DNA of 64,000 nucleotides from Sphingomonadales bacterium (GTDB lineage: Bacteria; Pseudomonadota; Alphaproteobacteria; Sphingomonadales; Sphingomonadaceae). How positions within the stretch are numbered: position 1 is the first letter of the stretch; the number at the start of each line of letters is the position of its first letter. The notes under the pieces are model-generated. The model was not told the DNA's origin and searched no databases. It saw only the letters and a program-made list of their open reading frames with translations. Of the stretch, positions 49,506-58,827 are shown piece after piece. Made by a program: the position numbers and the translations under genes. Location of the stretch: the NCBI GenBank assembly GCA_016720115.1, contig JADJXT010000002.1, positions 372,001 through 436,000 on the forward strand, read 5' to 3'.

Positions 49506-50381
49506 ATGACACAAAAAGATTTGAAAGACCGCCGTTTCTACAAGGCGAAGCAAGAAGCCAAATTCGCCAAGGATCTGACACCCCAGACCCCCCAGACGCA
49601 GAGCAAATCCTATAAACTCGCATTCCAGGACACCGAATTCCTGCTGCGCGAGGAATTGCGCCCGGTGCGTTTCCAGCTCGAACTGCTGAAACCCGAAATG
49701 CTGCTCGATGAAGCCAAGGTAGCTTCAACGCTCGTCGTCTATGGTTCGGCGCGCATCCCGCAGCCGGAAAGGGCCGATGCGCTTTTGGCTGCCGCAACCG
49801 ATGATCGCAGCCGGACGATTGCCGAGCGGCTGAAAGCCAATTCGCATTATTACAACGAAGCCCGCAAGCTGGGACAACTGGCGAGCAGTTGCGGAATCAT
49901 GGACGAAGACGGCAAGCGCCACTTCGTTGTCTGCTCGGGCGGTGGCCCTTCGATCATGGAAGCCGCCAATCGCGGCGCGCGCGATATGGGCGCCGACACG
50001 ATCGGCCTCAACATCGTCCTGCCACACGAACAGGCGCCGAACGAATATGTCACCCCGGATCTGAGCTTCCAGTTCCACTATTTCGCGCTGCGCAAGATGC
50101 ACTTCCTGCTCCGCGCCCGCGCCGTTGCGGTATTCCCCGGCGGTTTCGGGACGTTCGATGAATTTTTCGAGCTGCTGACGCTCGTCCAGACCGGCAAGAT
50201 CGAGCCAATGCCCATCCTGCTGTTCGGCAAGGAGTTCTGGGAACGGGTCGTAAATTTCGAGGAGCTGATGCTGGAGGGCGTGATCAGCCCAAAGGACCTC
50301 AACTTGTTCCAGTTTGTCGAAACGGCGGAAGAAGCCTGGCGAGAGATAGCGATTTTCTATGAACTAGAGGCCTGCGATTGA
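49506..50381 (+). CDS. LOG-family protein, TIGR00730-like (possible cytokinin riboside monophosphate hydrolase)
   Basis: A 291-residue protein of the lysine decarboxylase-like family. VVCSGGGPSIMEAANRGARDMG and VFPGGFGTFDEFFELLTLVQTGK carry the nucleotide-binding GGGxxxM and PGGxGTxxE motifs. The longer N-terminus is common in proteobacterial copies. Family members hydrolyse nucleoside 5'-monophosphates. Its stop codon lies inside a short inverted repeat that bounds the IS element, so its last residues may differ from relatives. Confidence 0.87.
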   Translation: MTQKDLKDRRFYKAKQEAKFAKDLTPQTPQTQSKSYKLAFQDTEFLLREELRPVRFQLELLKPEMLLDEAKVASTLVVYGSARIPQPERADALLAAATDDRSRTIAERLKANSHYYNEARKLGQLASSCGIMDEDGKRHFVVCSGGGPSIMEAANRGARDMGADTIGLNIVLPHEQAPNEYVTPDLSFQFHYFALRKMHFLLRARAVAVFPGGFGTFDEFFELLTLVQTGKIEPMPILLFGKEFWERVVNFEELMLEGVISPKDLNLFQFVETAEEAWREIAIFYELEACD

Positions 50382-51184
50382 GCACTCACTAGGCCGGATC
50401 GACATTCAGCGCAGCCAGATCATGGTGGCGGCGAGGTATGCGAAGCCGGTGAAGTGGATGGTTCTGCGTTCGTAACGAGTGGCGAAGCGGCGGAAGTGCT
50501 TGAGGCGGTTGAAGCATCGCTCAATGCGGTTGCGGTGTTTGTAGGCGCTGGCGTCGTGCGGGATAATGACTTTGCGTGTGCGGTTTGAAGGGATCACCGC
50601 TTCGGCACCCATGTCGGCGATGATGGCGCGTAAGGCATTGCTGTCATAGGCTTTGTCGGCCAGCACGGCGCCGCCTGCCTGTCCTTCAAGCAAGGCGGGA
50701 GCCTGCGTGACGTCGCCCACTTGGCCTGCGGTGATGATGAAGCGCAACGGTCGGCCCAACGCGTCGGCAAGCATGTGAATCTTGGTCGTCAGTCCACCTC
50801 GGGAACGCCCCAGCGCCTGATCCTTGGCCCCCCTTTTCCGCTCGCGGCCTGCTGGTAGGCGCGAACGATGGTGCTGTCGAGCATCAGGTATCGGTTGTCC
50901 CGATCGGCGATCAGCGCCTCGAACACCCGCTCCCACACACCGGCATGGCACCAGCGGCTGAACCGGCGATGGATCGTCTTCCATTTGCCATAGCGATCCG
51001 GAAGATCACGCCAGTGCGCCCCCGACCGCAGAACCCACAGACATCCGTTCACAAACAATCGGTTATCCGATCCAGTCCGCCCGGGATCGCTCACCTTGCC
51101 GGGCAGCAAAGGCGCAATCTTCGCCCATTGCACCTCGCTCAATTCATAACGCTTCACGCCCATTCATAGCCTCCGCTCAATCGC
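50374..51184. mobile_element. IS5/IS427-type insertion sequence
   Basis: A transposon of about 0.8 kb between outward-facing 10-bp inverted repeats GCGATTGAGC (50374-50383) and GCTCAATCGC (51175-51184). It encodes a two-frame DDE transposase on the minus strand, as in the IS427 group. I see no unambiguous target duplication, and the true ends may extend a little further. Confidence 0.7.
50406..51163 (-). CDS. IS5-family transposase made by programmed frameshift
   Basis: Two overlapping frames encode the enzyme. OrfA (51163 to 50789) carries MGVKRYELSEVQWAKIAPLLPG and the first catalytic Asp in LMLDSTIVRAYQ. OrfB (read to 50406) carries SRGGLTTKIHMLADALG, the second Asp in VLADKAYDSN and the final Glu in HRNRIERCFNRLKHFRR. 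The frames join at an A4G6 run (50828-50837 on the complement), giving SGKGG then AKDQALGRSRGG. Such slippery runs produce the full transposase in IS427-type elements, so this is probably functional rather than broken. Confidence 0.85.
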
Positions 51185-51246
51185 GAAACCCTATGAATCA
51201 CCACTTACGCCGTTTGGGAATCCTGAATGTCGATCCGTCCTAAGCC

Positions 51247-51336
51247 CGTCACCCCGGCGAAGGCCGGGGACGCGACAGATTTACCCAACACTTGAAGAAC
51301 AAATCTCCAACGGCCCCGACCTTCGCCGGGGTGACG
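51247..51336. repeat. 90-bp palindromic element with 17-bp terminal inverted repeats
   Basis: CGTCACCCCGGCGAAGG (51247-51263) is perfectly inverted as CCTTCGCCGGGGTGACG (51320-51336). It is the clearest copy of the CGTCA...TGACG repeat family and resembles a tiny non-autonomous element. It lies between the IS and the cytochrome genes. Confidence 0.8.
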
Positions 51337-51344
51337 TTTACAGC

Positions 51345-51785
51345 CTATTTCTGCTCTTTGAGCCAGCCGATCAGTGCCTTGCGCTCTTCGGCGTTGTTGA
51401 TGCCGGCAAAGGCCATTTTGGTGCCGGGCACGACCTTGCGCGGGTTTTCGATATAGGCGTCGAGTGCCGCCTCGTCCCAATTGCCTCCCTTGGCCGCCAT
51501 CGCGGGTGAGTAAGCAAAGCCTTCAACCGATGCGACCGCCTTGCCGACGATGCCATGCAGGTTCGGGCCAATGCCATTGGGCGCGCCCTTTTCAACCTTG
51601 TGACAGGCCGTGCACTTCGCAAAGCTTTTTTCGCCAGAAACTTCGGCAGTGGCAGCCGGGGCTGGTTCAGCGGTTTCGGGTGCAGCCGCGGTTTCCGCGT
51701 CCGCGGCAGGCGTTTCCGCCTGTTCAGCACCCCCACATGCCGCCAGCGCAAACAGCGCCGGGGCGATTATCACGAATTTGCGCAT
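51345..51785 (-). CDS. c-type cytochrome, lipoprotein
   Basis: A 146-residue class I cytochrome c. A lipobox (FALAACGG) anchors it. An Ala/Glu/Pro-rich linker precedes the haem site CTACH. The distal ligand is Met in GTKMAFAGINN. The fold matches cytochrome c2/c550 found in alphaproteobacterial respiratory chains. It probably shuttles electrons between complex III and a terminal oxidase. It is 17 bp after another cytochrome c gene. Confidence 0.9.
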   Translation of the reverse strand: MRKFVIIAPALFALAACGGAEQAETPAADAETAAAPETAEPAPAATAEVSGEKSFAKCTACHKVEKGAPNGIGPNLHGIVGKAVASVEGFAYSPAMAAKGGNWDEAALDAYIENPRKVVPGTKMAFAGINNAEERKALIGWLKEQK

Positions 51786-51802
51786 AATATTTGCTCCCTG
51801 TC

Positions 51803-52444
51803 TTATTTGGCCGGAGCGGCTGCGGTCTCCTTGGCGGCATCAGCCGGTGCAGCCGCAGCAGCGGCGTCGCCGCCTTCTGCAGGCGCAGCACCCTCGGCAG
51901 GCGGAGCTTCAGCAGCAGGAGCCGCAGGCAAGGGCTGGTTCGAACCCTGTGCATTGAGATAGAGCAGCAAAGCTGCACGTTCTTCAGGATTGCCAAGACC
52001 GGCAAAGCTCATCTTGGTGCCTGGCGCATATTTTTTCGGGTTGGCGAGCCATTTGTCCATGCCTTCCCAATCCCAATTGCCCGGAACGCCCTTAAGCGCA
52101 TCCGAATAGGCGAAACCGGCAACATGGCCATGCGCCTTGCCCATGGTCGCAAACAGGTTCGGGCCGACGCCGTTCGCGCCGCCCTGATTGATCGTGTGGC
52201 ATGCCTTGCACTTGGCAAAGATGGCTTCACCCTTCGCCGGATCGGCACTTGCCAGCAGCGTTGCGAGAGGCACTTCGGCAGCGCCGCCACCGCCGCCGCT
52301 TTCGACGCCCTGAATGACATAGCCCTGCTTGCCTTCACCCGGCGTATCGCTGTGAATGATCTTTCCGAAAAGGATCGACGAACCGAGAGCGGCAATGCCC
52401 GCTGCCAAGGCCCAGCCTGCGATGGTGTTGTTGCGATCTGCCAT
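51803..52444 (-). CDS. membrane-anchored c-type cytochrome
   Basis: A 213-residue protein. An N-terminal uncleaved helix (IAGWALAAGIAALGSSILFG) anchors the haem domain, as in CycM/cytochrome c552. The haem site is CKACH, and the axial Met is in GTKMSFAGLGN. A long Ala/Pro/Glu-rich C-terminal tail follows. It lies just upstream of a second cytochrome c on the same strand. It likely carries electrons to an aa3-type oxidase. Confidence 0.9.
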   Translation of the reverse strand: MADRNNTIAGWALAAGIAALGSSILFGKIIHSDTPGEGKQGYVIQGVESGGGGGAAEVPLATLLASADPAKGEAIFAKCKACHTINQGGANGVGPNLFATMGKAHGHVAGFAYSDALKGVPGNWDWEGMDKWLANPKKYAPGTKMSFAGLGNPEERAALLLYLNAQGSNQPLPAAPAAEAPPAEGAAPAEGGDAAAAAAPADAAKETAAAPAK

Positions 52445-52594
52445 GATGAAACGCCCTGAATTTTCGCTATGGCCCGCACGAGCGCACGATGCCTGTTGAT
52501 TCCCCTCGCCCCTCTAGTTTGCTATGCAAGGCGGTGCAATAGCCCAAATCCTGCTTGCCCGCGCCTTTTGACTGCCCTATCGGCCAGCCCCGAT

Positions 52595-53488
52595 ATGGAG
52601 AGCTTCCCCAAAAGCGCCCTCGCCCGTGTCGAGGAAATGACCAAGGCCGCCGCCGCTGACCCGGCGCGTGCGGTTTCCTTCCAGGGTGCGCCCGGTGCCA
52701 ATTCGCATCTGGCAGCGCTGGAGGTTGATCCGGACTGCCTGCCTGTGCCTTGCTTTTCGTTCGAGGATGCCATCGACGCGGTGAAGGAAGGGCGTGCGGC
52801 ACGTGCCGTCATCCCTATCGAAAATTCGCTGCACGGCCGGGTTGCCGACATCCATTTCCTGCTGCCGGAAAGCGGGCTGTCGATCATCGGTGAGCATTTC
52901 ATGCGCATCCGCCATTGCCTGATGGCCAAGCATGCCGATGCCAGGCTGACCACCGCGATGAGCCATCCGCAAGCGCTGGGGCAGTGCCGTCATTATCTGC
53001 GCGCGAACGGCATCACGCCAATTGCCTATGCCGATACCGCCGCGGCGGCTGCCTTTGTGGCCGACAGCGACGATGAAGGCGCGGCCGCCATCGCGCCGCC
53101 GATCGCAGCGGGCATTTATTGCCTGGAGATGATCCAGGAGGGCATAGAGGATGATGATCGCAACACGACCCGCTTCGTGGTGCTATCGCGCGAACCGGCA
53201 TCCTACACGCCCGGCGACGGCACGTGGATGACGACTTTCATCTTTGAGGTGAAGAATATCCCCGCCGCCCTCTACAAGGCGATGGGCGGCTTTGCGACCA
53301 ATGGCATCAACATGACCAAGCTCGAAAGCTACCAGAATGGCGCGAGCTTTGCCGCGACCGAATTCTTTGCCGACATCGAAGGCGCACCGGGCGATCCAGC
53401 GGTCGACCGCGCCCTCGAAGAACTGGCGTTCCACTGCAACAAGGTGCGGCTGCTCGGCACCTACAGGCAGGAACGCAAACGGGGTTAG
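52595..53488 (+). CDS. pheA: prephenate dehydratase
   Basis: A 297-residue single-domain dehydratase plus ACT domain, from the ATG at 52595. VSFQGAPGANSHLAAL, AVIPIENSLHGRVADIHFLL and the catalytic TRF in DDDRNTTRFVVLSR (Thr-Arg-Phe) are present. The ACT sensor domain carries GGFATNGINMTKLESYQ, the ESRP-equivalent phenylalanine-binding site. It makes phenylpyruvate. No fused chorismate mutase is seen. It overlaps the convergent desaturase stop by 4 bp. Confidence 0.95.
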   Translation: MESFPKSALARVEEMTKAAAADPARAVSFQGAPGANSHLAALEVDPDCLPVPCFSFEDAIDAVKEGRAARAVIPIENSLHGRVADIHFLLPESGLSIIGEHFMRIRHCLMAKHADARLTTAMSHPQALGQCRHYLRANGITPIAYADTAAAAAFVADSDDEGAAAIAPPIAAGIYCLEMIQEGIEDDDRNTTRFVVLSREPASYTPGDGTWMTTFIFEVKNIPAALYKAMGGFATNGINMTKLESYQNGASFAATEFFADIEGAPGDPAVDRALEELAFHCNKVRLLGTYRQERKRG

Positions 53489-54528
53489 GAAACGGTTTCG
53501 TCGACCTTGACCGGTTCGGCAAAATTCATCACGGGCTTCCCTTCCAGTTGATGCGGATCGGGATGGCCTGATGCCCTGTTTTTATCACGTCTTTGCACGT
53601 TCCAGACAAGGCCCAGCTTGCCCAGCGTTTCGATGGTGGCGCCATTGAAATCCAGTTCCCACCAGCCGATCTTGTTACTCGCCGCACGCGGTTGCGCATG
53701 GTGGTTATTGTGCCAGCCATCACCCAAAGTCAGTATGGTAATGAACCAGTTATTGGTCGCTTTTCCCACATCATGATAACGGCGATAGCCGAAATAATGT
53801 GCGAGACTGTTGGTGCCCATCACACCGTTCAGGAAAATGAAGGTGCGCAGGAAGCCGCCGATGAGGACAGTGCCGACCACATGTTCCGGCCCGCCAAAGG
53901 CGAGCGCCCAGCCAGCCGGCAGGATGAACAGCGAAAAGGCAACCCAGAACCATCGGGTCTTGTGGCAGAATTCGACCACAGGGTCACCAACCAGCCCCTT
54001 CCCGTAAATCCGCATGTCGGTATGGGCATTGTCCCACAGCCAGCCAAGATGGCCGATCAACAGGCCTTTGACCGGGCCCATCTTGCGGCCATGGCCGTCG
54101 ATATGCGGGCTGTGAATATCGCCCACTTCATCCGAAAAGGCGTGATGCCTGCGATGGTCCGCCGCCCATTTCTTGACCGAGCCCTGACAGGCCATCTGGC
54201 CGCAAATGCCGATCAGATACCGCATCCATGTCGAGGTTTCGAACGAGCGGTGCGTGAAATAACGGTGAAAGCCGCAGGACAGACCATAGTTGATGATCAG
54301 ATAGCCGGAAATGAAGGCCGACCATTCGACCCAGCCGGTCGGGTGCGTGAACAGCCACCAGATCGCCGCCGCCGCACCGCCGACCTGCAGCACGGCTAGG
54401 ATGCTGTACTCAATCTGCTTGGCACGCGCCGCTGCGCCACCGATCAGCACGCCGGGATGCGGCTGGCCCTTGCCCGCCAGTTCCCATTGCCGATCGCTTG
54501 GATACAGGCCGGTTGTCGAATGTGGCAT
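53485..54528 (-). CDS. acyl-lipid/acyl-CoA fatty acid desaturase
   Basis: A 347-residue membrane enzyme from the ATG at 54528. Three histidine boxes are present: HRYFTH, HRRHH and HNNHH, the di-iron ligands of delta-9-type desaturases. Hydrophobic pairs AVLQVGGAAAAIWWLF, AFISGYLIINYGLSCGF, WFWVAFSLFILPAGWALAF and VLIGGFLRTFIFL surround them. It introduces a double bond into saturated acyl chains and adjusts membrane fluidity. It is convergent with pheA. Confidence 0.92.
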   Translation of the reverse strand: MPHSTTGLYPSDRQWELAGKGQPHPGVLIGGAAARAKQIEYSILAVLQVGGAAAAIWWLFTHPTGWVEWSAFISGYLIINYGLSCGFHRYFTHRSFETSTWMRYLIGICGQMACQGSVKKWAADHRRHHAFSDEVGDIHSPHIDGHGRKMGPVKGLLIGHLGWLWDNAHTDMRIYGKGLVGDPVVEFCHKTRWFWVAFSLFILPAGWALAFGGPEHVVGTVLIGGFLRTFIFLNGVMGTNSLAHYFGYRRYHDVGKATNNWFITILTLGDGWHNNHHAQPRAASNKIGWWELDFNGATIETLGKLGLVWNVQRRDKNRASGHPDPHQLEGKPVMNFAEPVKVDETVS

Positions 54529-54704
54529 GTGCGCGCCCCCTTTTGCCTTGGCGACCACATGTCGCCGGATTGGTGCCACCAAAAGTAAAATTGCGATATT
54601 GTTAACGCCGCTGTCAATCATGTTAACGGCGTTTGTGCGACGAACCGTGCTTGACGGCTTTCCTTAGCTGTATTATATATGCAATACACATGGAGATTCA
54701 GCCG

Positions 54705-55220
54705 ATGAAATATGCCTTGCTCGCTTTGCCTCTCGCTATCGGACTTGCTGCCTGCAGCGGCAAGAATGAGCCCGAAGAAGGCACGACCATCAACATCGAT
54801 GCGACGACCGACAAGGGTTCTTCGGTGCAGATCACCGCTGACGGCAAAACCGGCAATGTCGGTTTCAAGGTGCCAGGCTTCGATACCAATATCCGTCTTC
54901 CGAAAAAGCTGCTCGATGACAGCAATTTCGACATTGACGGGGTGAAGCTATATCCGGGCTCCACCGTCGATACGGTCAACATCACCGCCAATGACAAGGG
55001 CGGAAAGGATGAGCAGACCGATGTCCGCATCGGCTTCACCTCGCCCGCCGATCCGGCAAAGGTCAGCGACTGGTTCAAGGATCAGTTCGGCAAGCAGTCG
55101 ATGAAGGTCAGCGGCGATGCGGCCAAGCTTTCCGGCACCACCAAGGACGGCGAAGCGTTCACGATTGATTTGACCAAAAAGGACGGGAAGACCGCCGGGA
55201 TGGTCAATATCCACAAATGA
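54705..55220 (+). CDS. hypothetical lipoprotein
   Basis: A 171-residue protein with a lipobox signal (MKYALLALPLAIGLAACSG), preceded by GGAG 9 bases before the ATG. The mature part is beta-rich with many Asp/Lys residues: GKTGNVGFKVPGFDTNIRLPKKLLDDSNFDIDGVKLYPGSTV and later FTSPADPAKVSDWFKDQFGKQSMKV. I recognise no family. It may be an envelope stress or adhesion-related protein, which is speculative. Confidence 0.7.
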   Translation: MKYALLALPLAIGLAACSGKNEPEEGTTINIDATTDKGSSVQITADGKTGNVGFKVPGFDTNIRLPKKLLDDSNFDIDGVKLYPGSTVDTVNITANDKGGKDEQTDVRIGFTSPADPAKVSDWFKDQFGKQSMKVSGDAAKLSGTTKDGEAFTIDLTKKDGKTAGMVNIHK

Positions 55221-55226
55221 CAGACA

Positions 55227-58043
55227 TCAGTGCGCCGCGCCCCAACTGGGGCCGGTGCCGATTTCAACCCCCAGCGGGACGGACAGTTTGACCAGCGGCT
55301 CTGCCGCGCCCGCCATCACCGCTTCGATGACCTTGCTGGCGGCGGCCACATCCCCTTCAGGCAGTTCGAACACCAGTTCGTCGTGCACCTGCAACAGCAT
55401 CTTCACATTGGGCAGGCCAGCCTCGGCCAGCGCAGGCCCCATCCGAACCATTGCGCGCTTGATGATGTCGGCGCTCGTGCCCTGGATCGGTGCGTTGATT
55501 GCTGCGCGCTCGCTGCCCTGCCTTTCGGCCTGGCTTTGCGAGGAAATCCGCGGAAACCAGCATTTACGCCCGAATAAAGTGGTCGTAAAACCGCATTCCT
55601 TCACGCTCGCCAGCGTTTCCTGGATATAGGCGCTGATACCGGGGAAGCGTTTGAAATAGGCGTCGATCAGCTGCTGCGCCTCTTCGGACGTCGATTCAAG
55701 CCGCTTCGCCAGCCCCCAGCGCGAGATGCCATAGAGGATAGAGAAGTTGATCGTCTTGGCGCGCCCGCGCGTGTCGCGGTTGACCTCCCCGAACAGTTCC
55801 TGCGCGGTGCGGGCGTGGATATCCTCACCCTGCTCGAATGCCTCTCGCAGAGGGCCAACGTCGGCCATATGGGCCGCGAGTCGCAATTCGATCTGGCTAT
55901 AGTCGGCAGACAAGATGACATTGCCCGGTTCCGCGACAAAGGCATCGCGGATTTGCCGCCCCACTTCGGTACGGATCGGGATATTCTGCAGGTTCGGGTC
56001 GGTTGAGGCAAGCCGCCCGGTCTGCGCACCGACGAGGCTGTAGCTGGTGTGCACGCGCCCGGTCTTGGCATTGACCTGCTGTTGCAGCGCATCGGTGTAG
56101 GTCGATTTCAGCTTGGCCAGCTGACGCCATTCGAGCACCTTGCCAGCGATTTCCACGCCCTGCCCCGCGAGATCCTCCAGCACGGTGACGTCGGTGGAAT
56201 ATTGCCCCGATTTGCCCTTCTTGCCGCCCTTGAAGCCCATTTTGTCAAAAAGGATCGCCCCCAATTGCTGCGGGCTGCCGATGGTGAAGGGCTGCCCAGC
56301 CAGTGCATGGATTTCCTTTTCCAGCGCCGCGCCCTGCTCGGCAAATTCGGTCGAAAGCCGCATCAGCACCGCTTTGTCGACCTTGATGCCTTCGCATTCC
56401 ATTCGCGACAGCACCGGCACCAGCGGACGATCGACCAATTCGTAGACCCGCGTGACCTTTTCCGGCGACAATCGCAATTTCAGATGGTGCCACAGCCGCA
56501 GCGTGACATCGGCATCCTCCGCCGCATATTTGGTTGCCTCTGCCAGCGGCACTTCGGCAAAGCCGATCTGGCTCTTGCCGGTGCCGGTGAGCGATTTGTA
56601 GCTGATCGGTTTGTGGCCCAGATATAGTTCGGACAATTCGTCCATGCCATGCCCCTGCCGACCCGCGTCGAGCGCAAAGCTCATCACCATCGTGTCGTCG
56701 AAGGGCGCAATGCGCAGTTCATGCTGGCGCAGCACCGACATATCATATTTGAGGTTCTGCCCGACCTTGAGGACGCTTTCATCCTCCAGCAGTGGCTTCA
56801 GACGCGAGAGAGCCGCATCAAGCGGGATTTGGTCGGGTTTCTCTGCGAACATATCGGTCCCGCCATGCGCCAGCGGGACGTAACAGGCCCTTCCCGGCGC
56901 AGTCGCAAGGCTGAAGCCCACCAACCGCGCGGTCACCGCTTCCAGGCTGTCGGTCTCGGTATCGAAGCCGACGAGGCCAGCCTTCGTCGCCTCCGATATC
57001 CAGTGATCGAGGCGCTCCAGCGTCGTCACGCATTCATAGCTGTCGGCATCGATGGGCGGCATCGGCGCAGGTGCGGCGGCCTTGCCCGTCTCGATTGCCT
57101 GCGCCGCTCCATCACCCTTGCGTTCCGCTTTGGGTTGCCCCGCAATCGCCTTGTTGGCAGCCGCGGTGTCGCTGCTCTTGCCGATCCGGTTGAGCAATGA
57201 TCGGAAGCCATGCTCTTCAAGGAAGGGGCGCAGCGGCTCCTCCGGGATCGGTCCGAGAACCATATCCTCCAGCGCAATCGGCAGCGGGCAATCTTCTTTC
57301 AGGGTCACGAGTATCTTTGATAGCCGCGCGAGATCGGCATGCTCGATCAAATTATCGCGCATCTTCGATGGCTTCATTTCGGGCGCGGCCGCCAGCACCT
57401 CGTCCAGATTGCCAAATTCGGTAATCAGCTTGGTTGCAGTCTTGGGGCCGATGCCAGGGACGCCGGGGACATTGTCCGAACTGTCGCCCATCAGCGCAAG
57501 CACATCGCCGACCAGTTCCGGCCCGACACCGAATTTCTCGATCACCTCGTCGCGCCCGATGCGCTTGTCCTTCATGGTATCGAACATATCGACACCCTCG
57601 CCGACCAACTGCATCAGATCCTTGTCGGACGAGATGATCGAAACGTCCCAACCCTGCGCGCGTGCCGCCTTGGTATAGCTGGCGATCATGTCATCCGCTT
57701 CGACATTCTCCTCCTCGATCATCGGCAGCGAGAAAGCGAGCGTCGCATCGCGGATCAGCGGGAATTGCGGGCGCAAATCTTCGGGCGCAGGCGGACGGTT
57801 GGCTTTATACTGGTCGTAAATCTCGTTGCGGAAACTGGTGCCAGCCTTGTCGAGCACCACCGCCATATGGGTCGGCCCGTCCGCCGCGTGCAGGTCGCTC
57901 GCCAGCTTCCACAGCATGTTCGAATATCCGGCGACCGCACCCACCGGAACGCCCGCCGGGTTGGTCAGCGGCGGCAGGCTGTAATAGGCGCGGAAGATAT
58001 AGGCGGAACCGTCAACGAGGTAGAGATGCTTATGGTCTGACAT
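55227..58043 (-). CDS. polA: DNA polymerase I
   Basis: A 938-residue polymerase with all three domains. The 5'-3' exonuclease occupies about residues 1-300 (YLVDGSAYIFRAYY, DDMIASYTKAARAQGWDV). The 3'-5' exonuclease retains its acidic residues (VGFDTETDSLEAV, LKYDMSVLRQ, YAAEDADVTLRLW), so proofreading is likely intact. The polymerase domain shows SADYSQIELRLAAH, RGRAKTINFSILYGISRWG and the palm VHDELVFELPEG. It fills gaps in repair and replaces RNA primers. It begins at ATG 58043, divergent from nothing close, and converges on a lipoprotein gene with 6 bp spacing. Confidence 0.97.
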   Translation of the reverse strand: MSDHKHLYLVDGSAYIFRAYYSLPPLTNPAGVPVGAVAGYSNMLWKLASDLHAADGPTHMAVVLDKAGTSFRNEIYDQYKANRPPAPEDLRPQFPLIRDATLAFSLPMIEEENVEADDMIASYTKAARAQGWDVSIISSDKDLMQLVGEGVDMFDTMKDKRIGRDEVIEKFGVGPELVGDVLALMGDSSDNVPGVPGIGPKTATKLITEFGNLDEVLAAAPEMKPSKMRDNLIEHADLARLSKILVTLKEDCPLPIALEDMVLGPIPEEPLRPFLEEHGFRSLLNRIGKSSDTAAANKAIAGQPKAERKGDGAAQAIETGKAAAPAPMPPIDADSYECVTTLERLDHWISEATKAGLVGFDTETDSLEAVTARLVGFSLATAPGRACYVPLAHGGTDMFAEKPDQIPLDAALSRLKPLLEDESVLKVGQNLKYDMSVLRQHELRIAPFDDTMVMSFALDAGRQGHGMDELSELYLGHKPISYKSLTGTGKSQIGFAEVPLAEATKYAAEDADVTLRLWHHLKLRLSPEKVTRVYELVDRPLVPVLSRMECEGIKVDKAVLMRLSTEFAEQGAALEKEIHALAGQPFTIGSPQQLGAILFDKMGFKGGKKGKSGQYSTDVTVLEDLAGQGVEIAGKVLEWRQLAKLKSTYTDALQQQVNAKTGRVHTSYSLVGAQTGRLASTDPNLQNIPIRTEVGRQIRDAFVAEPGNVILSADYSQIELRLAAHMADVGPLREAFEQGEDIHARTAQELFGEVNRDTRGRAKTINFSILYGISRWGLAKRLESTSEEAQQLIDAYFKRFPGISAYIQETLASVKECGFTTTLFGRKCWFPRISSQSQAERQGSERAAINAPIQGTSADIIKRAMVRMGPALAEAGLPNVKMLLQVHDELVFELPEGDVAAASKVIEAVMAGAAEPLVKLSVPLGVEIGTGPSWGAAH

Positions 58044-58085
58044 GCCGGACGGATAGCAGCGCCGGTTGGCAGAGTCTTGCCCAAA

Positions 58086-58760
58086 TCAGGCAAGTGCCAA
58101 TGACGATGCCGGTAAAGGCATGTGCATTTCTGCTGGCGCGCCGCGGTCAATCCGCACGAATTTGGGCATGCCTTCGGCCATATATTGCCAGCGGAAAAAG
58201 CGAACGGTGGTGATGTGACCGACCGTGGCCGATCGCATCCGCCGGTGCGACAACAGCGAAGGCAGATTATAGTCGGCGATCCAGCTCATCGACCAGATCC
58301 GTCCCCTCGCCTGCATCCACTCTGCCGTTCCCGCCCACAATGCCGCGAAAGCCCGCCCGAGGCGGTGATCGGGGTGGATCCAAAGGCCGGTATCCCAGAT
58401 CGCGGTTTCGGGGACGACGAAGCGCAGATGCACCATGCTCTCATCGAACGGACCAGTCCCCACCCAGGTGACGCCGACAAATTCATCGCGCGCATTATAG
58501 GCGGCAAGACAGGCCAGGCCTTGATCGAAGCGGCGGGCCTGCTCTTCCAGATTGGCATCGATGGTGAACCGGGAAAGTGCCTCGCGCGATATGGGTTCGA
58601 CACGATATCCCCGCGGCATTTTGGGCATCCCGGCAACCGGAACGGCAACCAGCGTATAGCGGCTATAGCCGACTATTCCCGCCTTCGTCGCCAGCCGCGC
58701 CGTCGCGTAAGACAGCACTCCTGCAATGCCGAGCAGCTTTATGGCAGTGTAATCGGGCAC
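58086..58760 (-). CDS. GNAT-like acetyltransferase domain protein
   Basis: A 224-residue protein. An N-terminal segment (YTAIKLLGIAGVLSYATARLA) precedes a domain with strands and helices (YRVEPISREALSRFTID, CLAAYNARDEFVGVTWVG, MVHLRFVVPETAIWDTGLWIHPDHRLGRAFAALWAGTAEWMQARG) typical of the GNAT fold. Core motif A (RxxGxG/A) is weak, so the call is tentative. It lies 42 bp upstream of polA's start side, on the same strand; no functional link is known. Confidence 0.5.
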   Translation of the reverse strand: MPDYTAIKLLGIAGVLSYATARLATKAGIVGYSRYTLVAVPVAGMPKMPRGYRVEPISREALSRFTIDANLEEQARRFDQGLACLAAYNARDEFVGVTWVGTGPFDESMVHLRFVVPETAIWDTGLWIHPDHRLGRAFAALWAGTAEWMQARGRIWSMSWIADYNLPSLLSHRRMRSATVGHITTVRFFRWQYMAEGMPKFVRIDRGAPAEMHMPLPASSLALA

Positions 58761-58827
58761 GCGGTGAATGTCCTTTCGGGGACCGTTGTAACACCGCTTT
58801 TCAAATTTTGTCTAAACGCATTCTGCG

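Noticed and set aside
50789..50984. An apparent frameshift in the transposase as a sign of decay.
   Set aside because: The A4G6 run at the join is the usual programmed frameshift site of IS427-type elements.
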